Assembly (NCBI RefSeq): GCF_001425205.1
Contig: NZ_LMDW01000001.1
Location: 993,928 to 1,057,927, forward strand
DNA length: 64,000 nucleotides
Reading direction: 5' to 3'
DNA from: Variovorax sp. Root411
Lineage (GTDB): Bacteria > Pseudomonadota > Gammaproteobacteria > Burkholderiales > Burkholderiaceae_C
In this document: piece by piece, positions 26,027 to 33,494 of the stretch
How positions within the stretch are numbered: position 1 is the stretch's first letter
Layout of the letters: the number at the start of each line of letters is the position of its first letter
The notes under the pieces: generated by a model
Told to the model about the DNA's origin: nothing
The model's input: only the letters and a program-made list of their open reading frames with translations
The model's database searches: none
Made by a program: the position numbers and the translations under genes

Positions 26027-27019
26027 TCAGGGCTGGTAGCCCGACTTCTGCACCACCGGCGCCCATTGCGCGCGGTAGGACTTCAGCATCGCGGCGGTCT
26101 GCGCCTGCGTGCTCACCACCGGGGTCATGCCGGAGTCCTTGAACTTGCGCTGCGTGTCCGGGTCCTGCATCACTTCGCGAATGATGTTGGACAGGCGCTC
26201 GACCTTGTCCTTGGGCATGCTGGCCGGTGCGAAGAAGGTGTTCCAGCCGGTCGCGGACAGGTCGAGGCCGGCTTCCTTGAAGGTGGGCACGTTCGGCGCA
26301 AAGGGCGAGCGCTTGGCGCCCGACAGCGCGAGGATGCGCAGCTTGCCGGCCGCGTGCTGCGGGATCACCACGTCTTCGGTGTCGACGGCAATGGGCACCT
26401 GCCCGCCGATCAGGTCGTTCAGCAGCGGCGCAGAGCCGCGGTAGCCGATCACCTGGGTCTGCACCTTGGCCTTCTCGCCCACCATGAGGCCGAAGAAGTG
26501 CGGCAGGCTGCCGGTGGCCGGCACGCCCACGTTGGCCTGGTTGGGGTTGGCGCGCATCCAGGCGAGCAGGTGGTTGAGCTCGCGCACGGGCAGGGTGGGC
26601 GACACGGCCAGCGCGAAGTTGTAGTCGTTGACGTAAGACACGGGCACGAAGTCGCGCTCGGGGTCGTAGTTGTTGTCCTTGAAGACCAGCGGCGCCACCA
26701 CCATCACGGCGGGGTTGGCGAGCATCAGCACGTTCTGGCTGGCCGGGGTGGTCTTCACCTGCTGCGCCGCAAGGCGGCCGCCCGCGCCGGGCTTGTTGTC
26801 GACCACCACGGGCACGCCGAGGCGCGAGGAGAGCTTGTCGCCCACGATGCGCGCCACGCGGTCGGTGGCGCCGCCCGGGGCGTAACCGACGACGATGTGC
26901 AGTGGGGTGTCGAACGTCTGTGCGCTCGCTGTGGTCGCCGTGGCGGCGATGGATGCCATGAAGCCGGCTGCGGCAAGCAGCGTGGCCAGGCGGCGGGTGA
27001 TGGGGGTGGTCTTCGGCAT
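26027..27019 (-). CDS. Bug family solute-binding protein (tripartite tricarboxylate transport receptor)
   Basis: A 330-residue periplasmic receptor of the Bug/TctC type. The signal peptide is MPKTTPITRRLATLLAAAGFMASIAATATTASAQ in position 1-34. The domain starts with LHIVVGYAPGGATDRVARIV (typical 'PGG..D...R' binding loop) and continues with VVVDNKPGAGGRLAAQQV, GYRGSAPLLNDLIGGQVPIAVD and VPTFKEAGLDL. Such proteins bind carboxylates or other small molecules, usually for TctAB transporters; none is nearby, as is common for orphan Bug proteins. It lies between the sulfatase and a second receptor, all on one strand. Confidence 0.92.
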   Translation of the reverse strand: MPKTTPITRRLATLLAAAGFMASIAATATTASAQTFDTPLHIVVGYAPGGATDRVARIVGDKLSSRLGVPVVVDNKPGAGGRLAAQQVKTTPASQNVLMLANPAVMVVAPLVFKDNNYDPERDFVPVSYVNDYNFALAVSPTLPVRELNHLLAWMRANPNQANVGVPATGSLPHFFGLMVGEKAKVQTQVIGYRGSAPLLNDLIGGQVPIAVDTEDVVIPQHAAGKLRILALSGAKRSPFAPNVPTFKEAGLDLSATGWNTFFAPASMPKDKVERLSNIIREVMQDPDTQRKFKDSGMTPVVSTQAQTAAMLKSYRAQWAPVVQKSGYQP

Positions 27020-27058
27020 ATCGGGGTTCCTCCTCGTTTCGGTCGTTCGTTCGGTTGT

Positions 27059-28063
27059 TCAGTCGTTGGCCTGGAAATTCACGGCCTTCATGATGCCCGC
27101 CCAGCGCGCGGTGTCTTCGCGCATGGTCTTCAGCAAGGCGTCGCTGCCGTCGCCGACCGGGTACATGCCGTTCTGCAGCAACTGCTGGCGCACCTCGCGC
27201 GAGTTGACGGCGCGGGCGAATTCCGCGCGCAGCTTGTCGACGATGGCCTGTGGCGTCTTGAGCGGTGCGTAGTAGGCGAACCAGGCGGTGGCCACCACGT
27301 CCTTGTAGCCGGCTTCGACGAAGCATGGCAGGTTGGGCATGAGCGGCGAGCGCTTCTCGCCGCTGGTGGCCAGCACCTTCACGCGGCCCGTGGGCATCAT
27401 CTGCTGCGCACCGCCGATGGTGTCGAAGTACACGGGTATGGTGCCGCCCATCACGTCCTGCCGAGCGGGCGTGGAGCCGCGGTAGGGCACATGCACCATC
27501 TTCAGCCCGGCTGTGCGGTTGAGCATCTCGCCCAGAAAGTGCGAAGGCGTGCCCGCGCCGTAGGAGCCGAAGCTCACCTTGTTGCCCTGCACCTTGGCCC
27601 AGGCGATGAACTCGGCCAGCGTGTTGGCGGGCACGTCCTTGTGCACGGTCAGCGCCAGCTCGAAGCGCGCCGCGTTGATGATCGGCACGAAATCCTTGAA
27701 CGGGTCGTACGAGAGGCTGCGGTAGGCGCTCGGGTACATGGTCATCATGCTGGCCGTGCCCAGCAGCAGCGTGTGGCCGTCGGGGGCGGCGGTCTTGACG
27801 GTTTCCGCCGCAATGCGGCCCGCCGCGCCCGCGCGGTTGTCGACGATGAGCGGGCCCAGCGCCTCGCGCACCTGCTGCGCGATCGCGCGGGTCAGCACGT
27901 CCTGCGTGCCGCCGGCGGGCACGCCAATCAGTACCTTGATGGGCTGGCCTGGCCTGAAGGCCTGGGCCTGGGCCCGCGCATCGAGGGCGAGCGGTGCAAG
28001 GGCAAACCCACCCAGGGCGGCGAGTGCGTGGCGGCGGTCGAAAGAAAAAGGGGGCGTGGGCAT
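27059..28063 (-). CDS. Bug family solute-binding protein, possible Tat substrate
   Basis: A 334-residue Bug receptor from ATG 28063 (MPTPPFSFDRRHALAALGGF). An upstream ATG at 28147 would run through the operator region and is rejected. The paired arginines followed by a hydrophobic stretch suggest Tat export (FDRRHALAALGGFALAPLAL). The core shows IKVLIGVPAGGTQDVLTRAI, IVDNRAGAAGRIAAE, HVPYRGSTPARQDVMGGTIPVYFD and LPCFVEAGYKD. It is the first gene of the sulfatase run and is divergent from a MarR regulator, which probably controls it. The ligand is not predictable. Confidence 0.92.
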   Translation of the reverse strand: MPTPPFSFDRRHALAALGGFALAPLALDARAQAQAFRPGQPIKVLIGVPAGGTQDVLTRAIAQQVREALGPLIVDNRAGAAGRIAAETVKTAAPDGHTLLLGTASMMTMYPSAYRSLSYDPFKDFVPIINAARFELALTVHKDVPANTLAEFIAWAKVQGNKVSFGSYGAGTPSHFLGEMLNRTAGLKMVHVPYRGSTPARQDVMGGTIPVYFDTIGGAQQMMPTGRVKVLATSGEKRSPLMPNLPCFVEAGYKDVVATAWFAYYAPLKTPQAIVDKLRAEFARAVNSREVRQQLLQNGMYPVGDGSDALLKTMREDTARWAGIMKAVNFQAND

Positions 28064-28113
28064 GGGCGCGGTGTCTCCGGGGTTTTCTCGGGGTTGGCGT
28101 TCGATCCCGAAGA

Positions 28114-28147
28114 CTGTAGAGACGCTACAGTCGATTGATCTAATCAA
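28114..28147. promoter_or_regulatory. Two adjacent inverted repeats in the MarR/Bug divergent promoter
   Basis: CTGTAG (28114-28119) and CTACAG (28125-28130) form one repeat. TTGAT (28135-28139) and ATCAA (28143-28147) form a second with a 3-bp spacer, the size and style of MarR-family sites. They lie between the divergent starts at 28063 and 28170 and are the likely operators of the MarR protein. Confidence 0.55.
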
Positions 28148-28169
28148 CCAACCCCCGGACTAACCCCCA

Positions 28170-28694
28170 ATGACCACGCCGCACCGCTCGCTGGACGACC
28201 TGCTGCTGTACCGGCTGTCGCGTGTGGTCGGCGTGGCGGGCGGCATGGTGATCCGGCTGTGCGAGGGCCGCTTCGGCATCACGCGGCGCGAATGGCGGCT
28301 GATCGTGGTGCTCGCGCGCCGCGGCGAACTGGGCTCCTCCCAACTCGCCGAGCATGCCCAGCTCGATCGGGCCCGCACCTCCAAGGCCGTCGGTTCGCTG
28401 GTCGAAAAGCAGCTGGTTTCGCGCGTGTCCCGAGCGGGCGACCGGCGGCAGGTGCTGCTGGCGCTGACCGAGGCGGGGCACGCGCTGTATGCGGAACTTT
28501 TCCCGCTGGTCGCCGGGATTAATGCCGAGCTGACAAGCGCCCTGAGCGGCGAAGACGCGGCGCGCCTGGACGAATTCCTGCACCGCCTGCAGGCGCAGGC
28601 CGAGCGCATGGTGGCAGTGGCCGTGCTGCCCAAGGCGGACCGGGGCCGCCGCGGCGCGAGCGGCATCAGTCCACCTTCATCCCGGTCACCTTGA
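28170..28694 (+). CDS. MarR family transcriptional regulator
   Basis: A 174-residue winged-helix regulator. N-terminal dimerisation helices are followed by FGITRREWRLIVVLARRGEL, the recognition region SSQLAEHAQLDRARTSKAVGSLVEKQLVSR, and the wing AGDRRQVLLALTEAGHAL. It is divergent from a Bug receptor, with two inverted repeats between, so it probably represses that operon and itself until a small aromatic or acidic ligand binds. Its 3' end overlaps the convergent Bug gene by 29 bp, and the last 20 residues (basic, Ser/Pro-rich) are encoded in that overlap. Confidence 0.93.
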   Translation: MTTPHRSLDDLLLYRLSRVVGVAGGMVIRLCEGRFGITRREWRLIVVLARRGELGSSQLAEHAQLDRARTSKAVGSLVEKQLVSRVSRAGDRRQVLLALTEAGHALYAELFPLVAGINAELTSALSGEDAARLDEFLHRLQAQAERMVAVAVLPKADRGRRGASGISPPSSRSP

Positions 28695-29676
28695 CGATGC
28701 GGCCGTAGCGCGCCTGGTTGGTTGCCAGGCGCTGCGCCGCGGGGGCGCCGGTTTCGCCGAGCGCCACCATGTCGAGCGAGGCCAGGCGCGACTTGATCTC
28801 GGGCTGCGCCAGTGCTTTCTGCAGCGACTGCCGCAGCGTCTGCATCACCGGCTCGGGCGTGGCGGCCGGCACCATCGCGAGATAGAGCACCTCGAACTCC
28901 AGGTCCTTGAGGCCGAGTTCGCCGACAGTGGGCACCTCGGGCAGCAGCGGCGAGCGCTGGCGGCCGGTTACGGCCAGCGCGCGCAGCTTGCCGGCCTGCA
29001 CCTGCGGAAGCAGGCCCGGCGTGGCAAGGATGCCTGCCTGCACCTCGCTCGAGAGCATGGCCATCACAGCTGGTGCATTGCCCTTGTAGGGCACATGCGT
29101 GATCTTCGCGCCGGTCGCGTTCGAAAAGATCTCGGCCGCAAGGTGCCCGGGGCTGCCGTTGCCGGCGGAACTGAAGGTGGCGGCTTCGGTCTTGGCCTGC
29201 GCGACGAAGTCCGGCAGCGTCCTCGCTTTCACGGATGGCGCGACACCGAAGCTCAGGCCCGACGAGCCGAAGACCATCAGCGGCTTCAGGTCCTTGGCCG
29301 CGAAGGGCATCGACGCGTACAGGTGCGGGTTGATGGTGAAGGTGCTGTCGATGCTCAGCAGCACCGTGTAGCCGTCGGCCGGGCTCTTGGCCACCAGGTC
29401 GGCGCCGATGTTGCCGCCCGCGCCGGGCCGGTTGTCGACGACGAAGGGCTGCTTGAGCTCCTTCTGGAGCACGTCGCCCAGCGCGCGGCCCAGGATGTCG
29501 AGCGGGCCGCCGGCCGGGAAGTTGCTGATGAACTTCACCGGCTTCGTGGGATAGGCCGCATCGGCCTGCGCGGACGGGCTGCCCAGAGCGAGGGAAAGCG
29601 CCGCGCAAGCGGCCGCAGCCAGGGCCAGGCGGCGCGATGCGCTCGGGGCGTTCTTCTTCATGAAATCGGTGGTCAT
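28666..29676 (-). CDS. Bug family solute-binding protein
   Basis: A 336-residue TctC-like periplasmic receptor, the third in this cluster. From ATG 29676 it reads MTTDFMKKNAPSASRRLALA; a second ATG at 29661 gives a more standard signal peptide (MKKNAPSASRRLALAAAACAA), cleaved near AQADAA. The binding-domain landmarks are FISNFPAGGPLDILGRALGD, VVDNRPGAGGNIGADLVAKS, HVPYKGNAPAVMAMLSSEVQ and EVPTVGELGLKDL. It lies divergently from a PcaQ-like LysR gene 122 bp away, which may regulate it, and converges on the MarR gene. No transporter membrane subunits are close by. Confidence 0.92.
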   Translation of the reverse strand: MTTDFMKKNAPSASRRLALAAAACAALSLALGSPSAQADAAYPTKPVKFISNFPAGGPLDILGRALGDVLQKELKQPFVVDNRPGAGGNIGADLVAKSPADGYTVLLSIDSTFTINPHLYASMPFAAKDLKPLMVFGSSGLSFGVAPSVKARTLPDFVAQAKTEAATFSSAGNGSPGHLAAEIFSNATGAKITHVPYKGNAPAVMAMLSSEVQAGILATPGLLPQVQAGKLRALAVTGRQRSPLLPEVPTVGELGLKDLEFEVLYLAMVPAATPEPVMQTLRQSLQKALAQPEIKSRLASLDMVALGETGAPAAQRLATNQARYGRIVKVTGMKVD

Positions 29677-29753
29677 GTCTTGCTTGTCTCCGTATCGACG
29701 GCCACTCTAGAAGGCAGAAGCGGCTCGCACAACTGAAAGCTCTTCTGTCAGCT

Positions 29754-29768
29754 ATTCCATTTGGTTAT
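29754..29768. promoter_or_regulatory. Possible LysR/PcaQ-type binding site
   Basis: ATTCC-ATTT-GGTTAT resembles the PcaQ consensus ATAACC-N4-GGTTAA and lies 31 bp upstream of the LysR start, between it and the divergent Bug gene. The left half matches only partly, so this is tentative. Confidence 0.35.
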
Positions 29769-29798
29769 ATTTAAATCGCCACCCCACAGGGAACAAGC

Positions 29799-30761
29799 AT
29801 GTCAGCCATGAACTTTGCGCGCCTCAAGCTGCGCCATCTGCAATGCCTCGTGACGGTGGCGCAGGAGCGCAACTTGGTACGCGCGGGCAGGGCCCTGTCG
29901 CTCACCCAGCCCGCGGTGTCGAAGACCATTGCCGAGCTGGAAGAGATCGTCGGCCGCCAGTTGCTGCTGCGCCGCCGCCGCGGCGTCGAGCTCACGCCAG
30001 CGGCCGAGGTACTGGTGCGCCACGCCGTCTCCGCGCTGCGCGGACTGCGCGAAGGCCTGGGCCTGGCCATGGACCAGCCCGAAGCCGATCAGCTGCGCGT
30101 GGCCGTGGGCGCCCTGCCCAACATGGCGGCCAACCTCTTGCCTGAGGCCGTCGCGCGGCTGGTCGAATCGAATCCGGCGCTGCGCGTGCGTGTGGTGAGC
30201 GGCACCAATGCGCAGCTGATGACGCAACTGCGCCAGGGCGAGATCGACCTCGTGCTCGGCCGCCTTGCGCAAGCCTCGGCCATGGCCGACCTGGCGTTCG
30301 AGCAGCTCTACAGCGAACCTCTGTTGCTGGTGGTGCGCCCCGGCCATCCGCTCGCGGCGCGCCGCAAGCCGGCGCTCGATGCATTGGCGGCCTATCCGCT
30401 GGTGCTGCCCGTCTCGGGCACCCTGATCCGGCACACGGCCGATGCCTTCCTGATCGCGCAGGGCTTGGCGCTGCCGAACCGCCTGGTCGAAGCGACCGAC
30501 ACCAGCTTCGTGGTCGGGCTGCTGCAGCGCTGCGACGCGGTATGGTTCGCGCCGCAGGGGGCGGTCGAGGGTCTCGTTGCGCAGGGCGCCTTGAAGCGCG
30601 TTGCCATCGACACCTCGGGCACCGAAGGGCCAGTGGGCTTCACGGTGCGGCGCGGCGGCGATTCAGGCGAGGGCGTGCGGCTGCTGGTCGAGGCGATCCG
30701 CGGGATCGTTCTGGCAGCGGCGCGGGGCCGGGTCGATGCCAGACGCGGGAATTCCGCATGA
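29799..30761 (+). CDS. LysR family regulator, PcaQ/GbpR-like
   Basis: A 320-residue LysR-type regulator. The N-terminal HTH reads LKLRHLQCLVTVAQERNLVR and AGRALSLTQPAVSKTIAELE, matching the PcaQ/GbpR branch, with a basic stretch RRRRGVELTP. The effector domain (90-305) includes LRVAVGALPNMAANLLPEAV and LVLPVSGTLIRHTADAFL. ATG 29799 is preceded by AGGGAACA. In related bacteria such regulators activate aromatic-acid or sugar-acid genes; here the divergent Bug receptor is the obvious target. Its stop overlaps the following DUF418 gene by ATGA. Confidence 0.92.
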   Translation: MSAMNFARLKLRHLQCLVTVAQERNLVRAGRALSLTQPAVSKTIAELEEIVGRQLLLRRRRGVELTPAAEVLVRHAVSALRGLREGLGLAMDQPEADQLRVAVGALPNMAANLLPEAVARLVESNPALRVRVVSGTNAQLMTQLRQGEIDLVLGRLAQASAMADLAFEQLYSEPLLLVVRPGHPLAARRKPALDALAAYPLVLPVSGTLIRHTADAFLIAQGLALPNRLVEATDTSFVVGLLQRCDAVWFAPQGAVEGLVAQGALKRVAIDTSGTEGPVGFTVRRGGDSGEGVRLLVEAIRGIVLAAARGRVDARRGNSA

Positions 30762-31996
30762 CAGCTCTTTCGCAAGGCATGGCGCGCCAGAACCCTTCCA
30801 CGCAGGCCATGGGCGGCGCACCGAACGAACGCCAGCAAATGGTCGATGCGCTGCGCGGTTTCGCGCTGCTGGGCATCCTGCTCGTGAACATCGCGACCTT
30901 CTCGTCGCCTTACTACGGCGCGGGCTTGCCCGACCCGATGGCCGTGTCTCTGGCCGAGCGCAGTGCGCTGTTTGTGCGGACCTTCGTGTTCGAGACCAAG
31001 TTCTACCTGCTGTTCTCATTCCTCTTCGGCTACAGCTTCACGTTGCAGATGCAGTCGGCGCAGCGCGACGGCAAGCCTTTCGCACCACGCATGGCGCGGC
31101 GGCTCGTGGGGCTGTGGGTGCTCGGGCTGCTGCACGCGGTGCTGCTGTACCACGGCGACATCCTCGCGACCTATGCGGTGCTGGGCGCGGTGCTGCTGAT
31201 GCTGCGGCGGCGCGGCGATGTGTTTCTGGCCCGCTGCGCGATCGGGCTGGTGCTGGCGACGTCGCTGCTGTGGGCCGGCATCGGCTATCTGCTGACGGTG
31301 GCCGGAGCGTCGCCGGAGACATTGCGCAACGCGTATGCCGACGCCGCCGTGGCGTTGGCGGCGTATCGCGGAACGCCCGCCACGGTGATCGTCCAGCATC
31401 TGCGCGAGCTGTCGCAGATCTGGTGGATCACCGGGCTGGTGCAGGCACCGACGGCGCTGGCCATGTTCTTTGCGGGCTTCATCGCCGGGCGGCATGGACT
31501 TTTTGCGAACGCCGCCGCGCATCGCGCGCTGTTCCGGCGGCTGCTGTCCTGGGGGCTGGCGATAGGGTTGCCGGGGGCCGCGGTGTATGCCTTTCCTTCG
31601 ATGCGGCTGGACAACGCGGTGCGGGAGTTCTACGGCCTCGCGGCCACGCTGCTGACGGCGCCTTTCCTCGCGGCAGCCTATGCGGCCGGCCTGGTGCTGC
31701 TGATGCAGACGCCGCGCGGCCGCATGCTCCAAGGCCTGCTGGCGCCGGCGGGGCGGATGGCGCTGACCAACTACCTCATGCAGTCGCTGGTCTGCGCATG
31801 GATATTCCTGGCCTACGGGCTGCGCTGGATCGGCACGGTCGGGCCGCTCGCGGCAACCGCCATTGCCTTTGCGATCTTCGCGGTGCAGCTGGCGCTGAGC
31901 CGCTGGTGGATGCGCCGATTCGTCTATGGGCCGGTGGAGTGGCTGCTGCGGGCGTTCACGAACCTGGAGCGTCCTGTGGTGCGCCGCAGGCGCTGA
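30758..31996 (+). CDS. DUF418 family membrane protein
   Basis: A 412-residue polytopic membrane protein of the DUF418 (YeiB-like) group. The N-terminal signature is QMVDALRGFALLGILLVNI, followed by FETKFYLLFSFLFGYSFTLQM and later PAGRMALTNYLMQSLVCAWI and a terminal RRFVYGPVEWLLRAFT. Ten or so membrane helices are evident. The ATG at 30758 overlaps the LysR stop by 4 bp, so they are probably co-transcribed, though functional linkage is unclear. The biochemical role of the family is unknown; it is distantly like acyltransferase-3 proteins. Confidence 0.92.
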   Translation: MTALSQGMARQNPSTQAMGGAPNERQQMVDALRGFALLGILLVNIATFSSPYYGAGLPDPMAVSLAERSALFVRTFVFETKFYLLFSFLFGYSFTLQMQSAQRDGKPFAPRMARRLVGLWVLGLLHAVLLYHGDILATYAVLGAVLLMLRRRGDVFLARCAIGLVLATSLLWAGIGYLLTVAGASPETLRNAYADAAVALAAYRGTPATVIVQHLRELSQIWWITGLVQAPTALAMFFAGFIAGRHGLFANAAAHRALFRRLLSWGLAIGLPGAAVYAFPSMRLDNAVREFYGLAATLLTAPFLAAAYAAGLVLLMQTPRGRMLQGLLAPAGRMALTNYLMQSLVCAWIFLAYGLRWIGTVGPLAATAIAFAIFAVQLALSRWWMRRFVYGPVEWLLRAFTNLERPVVRRRR

Positions 31997-32014
31997 ACCG
32001 CAACACAGCAGAGT

Positions 32015-32407
32015 TCACGGCGGCGGCAGCGGCCGCGACCACAGCCACGCCAGCACGACGGCCATGCACCCGATGGCCAGCACGGCGAGCCATGCGCGGT
32101 GCGCCGTGAACGACACGACCACGGCGCACGCCGCCATCGTGACCGTTGCACTCCACTTGGCGCGCCGGCTGACGGTGCGGCCGTTGGCCCAGTTGCGCAG
32201 CAGCGGGCCGAACAGCCGATGGTTCAGCAGCCAGGCGTGCAGCCGCGGCGAACTGCGGGCAGCGGCCCATGCGGCCATCAGGATGAACACCGTCGTCGGC
32301 ATGCCGGGCACGACGACGCCGATGAGGCCGAGCACCAGGCACAGCACGGCAAAGCCGTACAGCAGGGCCCGCACGAGCGCGGAAGTCCGTTCGGGCTCGG
32401 GCTTCAA
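32015..32407 (-). CDS. DUF454 (YbaN-like) inner-membrane protein
   Basis: A 130-residue protein with three hydrophobic helices (AVLCLVLGLIGVVVPGMPTT, TVTMAACAVVVSFTAH, AWLAVLAIGCMAVVLAWLW) and the family motif PGMPTTVFILMAAWAAARSSPRLH, then FGPLLRNW. The frame opens at TTG 32407, 7 bp after the MscS stop; a GTG eleven codons later is an alternative. It is the last gene of a four-gene minus-strand run. Function unknown. Confidence 0.88.
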   Translation of the reverse strand: MKPEPERTSALVRALLYGFAVLCLVLGLIGVVVPGMPTTVFILMAAWAAARSSPRLHAWLLNHRLFGPLLRNWANGRTVSRRAKWSATVTMAACAVVVSFTAHRAWLAVLAIGCMAVVLAWLWSRPLPPP

Positions 32408-32414
32408 CGCCGTA

Positions 32415-33494
32415 TCAGGCCGCGGCCCGTTGCTGCTGCTGCCCGTATTCCTGGTCGCCGTCGCTCGCGATGCGCATCTTCGGCAGGAACTGCGGGTGCT
32501 CGCGCTGCATGAAGTCGATCAGCCCTTCGCGCACGCTGCAGCGCAGGTCGAACGCAAGGCCCGATGTTGCCGCGGTGCAAAGCACGCGGATCTGCATGGT
32601 GCGCTCCGTCGCATCAGTCACGCGCAGGTTGAAGAAGCGGCCGTCCCATTCGGGCGCGGCCTTCACGATGCGCTCGACCTCCGCGCGCAGCGGCGCGAGC
32701 GGCATGCCGTAGTCGACGTAGATGAACACGGCGCCCAGCAGCTGCGCCGAGTGCCGCGTCCAGTTCTGGAACGGCTTCTCGATGAAGTAGGTGAGCGGCA
32801 GGATCAGCCGGCGCTCGTCCCAGATCTTGAGGACGACGAAGGTGCCGGTGATCTCCTCGACGCGGCCCCATTCGCCCTCGACCACGAGCACGTCGTCGAT
32901 GCGGATCGGCTGCGCCAGCGCGATCTGCAGGCCCGCAATGAGGTTGCTGAACACCGGCTTGGCCGCGAGGCCGGCCACGATGCCGATCACGCCAGCCGAG
33001 GCCAGCAGGCTCGCGCCCACCTGGCGTGCGCCCGGAAAAGTCATGAGCATCATCGCGCCGCCGGCCACCAGCACCACCGTCATGGCGGTGCGCGCCAGCA
33101 CGCGCGTCTGCGTGAGCACGCGGCGCGCCTGCAGGTTATCGGCAACGTCGTAGGGGTTCTGGGCCAGCACGCCCTCCGCGAAGCCGCTGATGGCCTTCAC
33201 CGCGAGCCAGGTGGTCGCCGCGATCAGCAGCAGGCCCGTGAGATGGCGCACGCTGCCGATGAAGCGAAGGTCGTCGGGCGCGCCCTGCCACACCATGGTG
33301 AGGGCCGCCAGCGGAAGGACCAGCCGCGCCGCTGCGTTGCAATTGAGCACCATCGCGTGGATCGCCGGCGCGGGGCGTGTCACCCGCTTCAGGACAAGAC
33401 CGCCGATGCGGTGAGCGAGAAGAGAGAGGGGAACTGCGACGAGGGCGGCAATCCATGTGCCGAGCCAGGGGTGGGCGAGTATCTCTTTGGTCAT
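32415..33494 (-). CDS. MscS-like mechanosensitive channel family protein
   Basis: A 359-residue inner-membrane protein. Four or five hydrophobic helices precede the pore helix region (ASLLASAGVIGIVAGLAAKPVFSNLIAGLQIALAQPIRIDD), and a cytoplasmic MscS-beta domain follows (VEGEWGRVEEITGTFVVLKIWDERRLILPLTYFIEKPFQNW). The family opens under membrane tension and relieves osmotic downshock, though YnaI/YbdG-type members can have other roles. ATG 33494 overlaps the FUSC stop by one base. The C-terminus has a Gln run. Confidence 0.92.
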   Translation of the reverse strand: MTKEILAHPWLGTWIAALVAVPLSLLAHRIGGLVLKRVTRPAPAIHAMVLNCNAAARLVLPLAALTMVWQGAPDDLRFIGSVRHLTGLLLIAATTWLAVKAISGFAEGVLAQNPYDVADNLQARRVLTQTRVLARTAMTVVLVAGGAMMLMTFPGARQVGASLLASAGVIGIVAGLAAKPVFSNLIAGLQIALAQPIRIDDVLVVEGEWGRVEEITGTFVVLKIWDERRLILPLTYFIEKPFQNWTRHSAQLLGAVFIYVDYGMPLAPLRAEVERIVKAAPEWDGRFFNLRVTDATERTMQIRVLCTAATSGLAFDLRCSVREGLIDFMQREHPQFLPKMRIASDGDQEYGQQQQRAAA

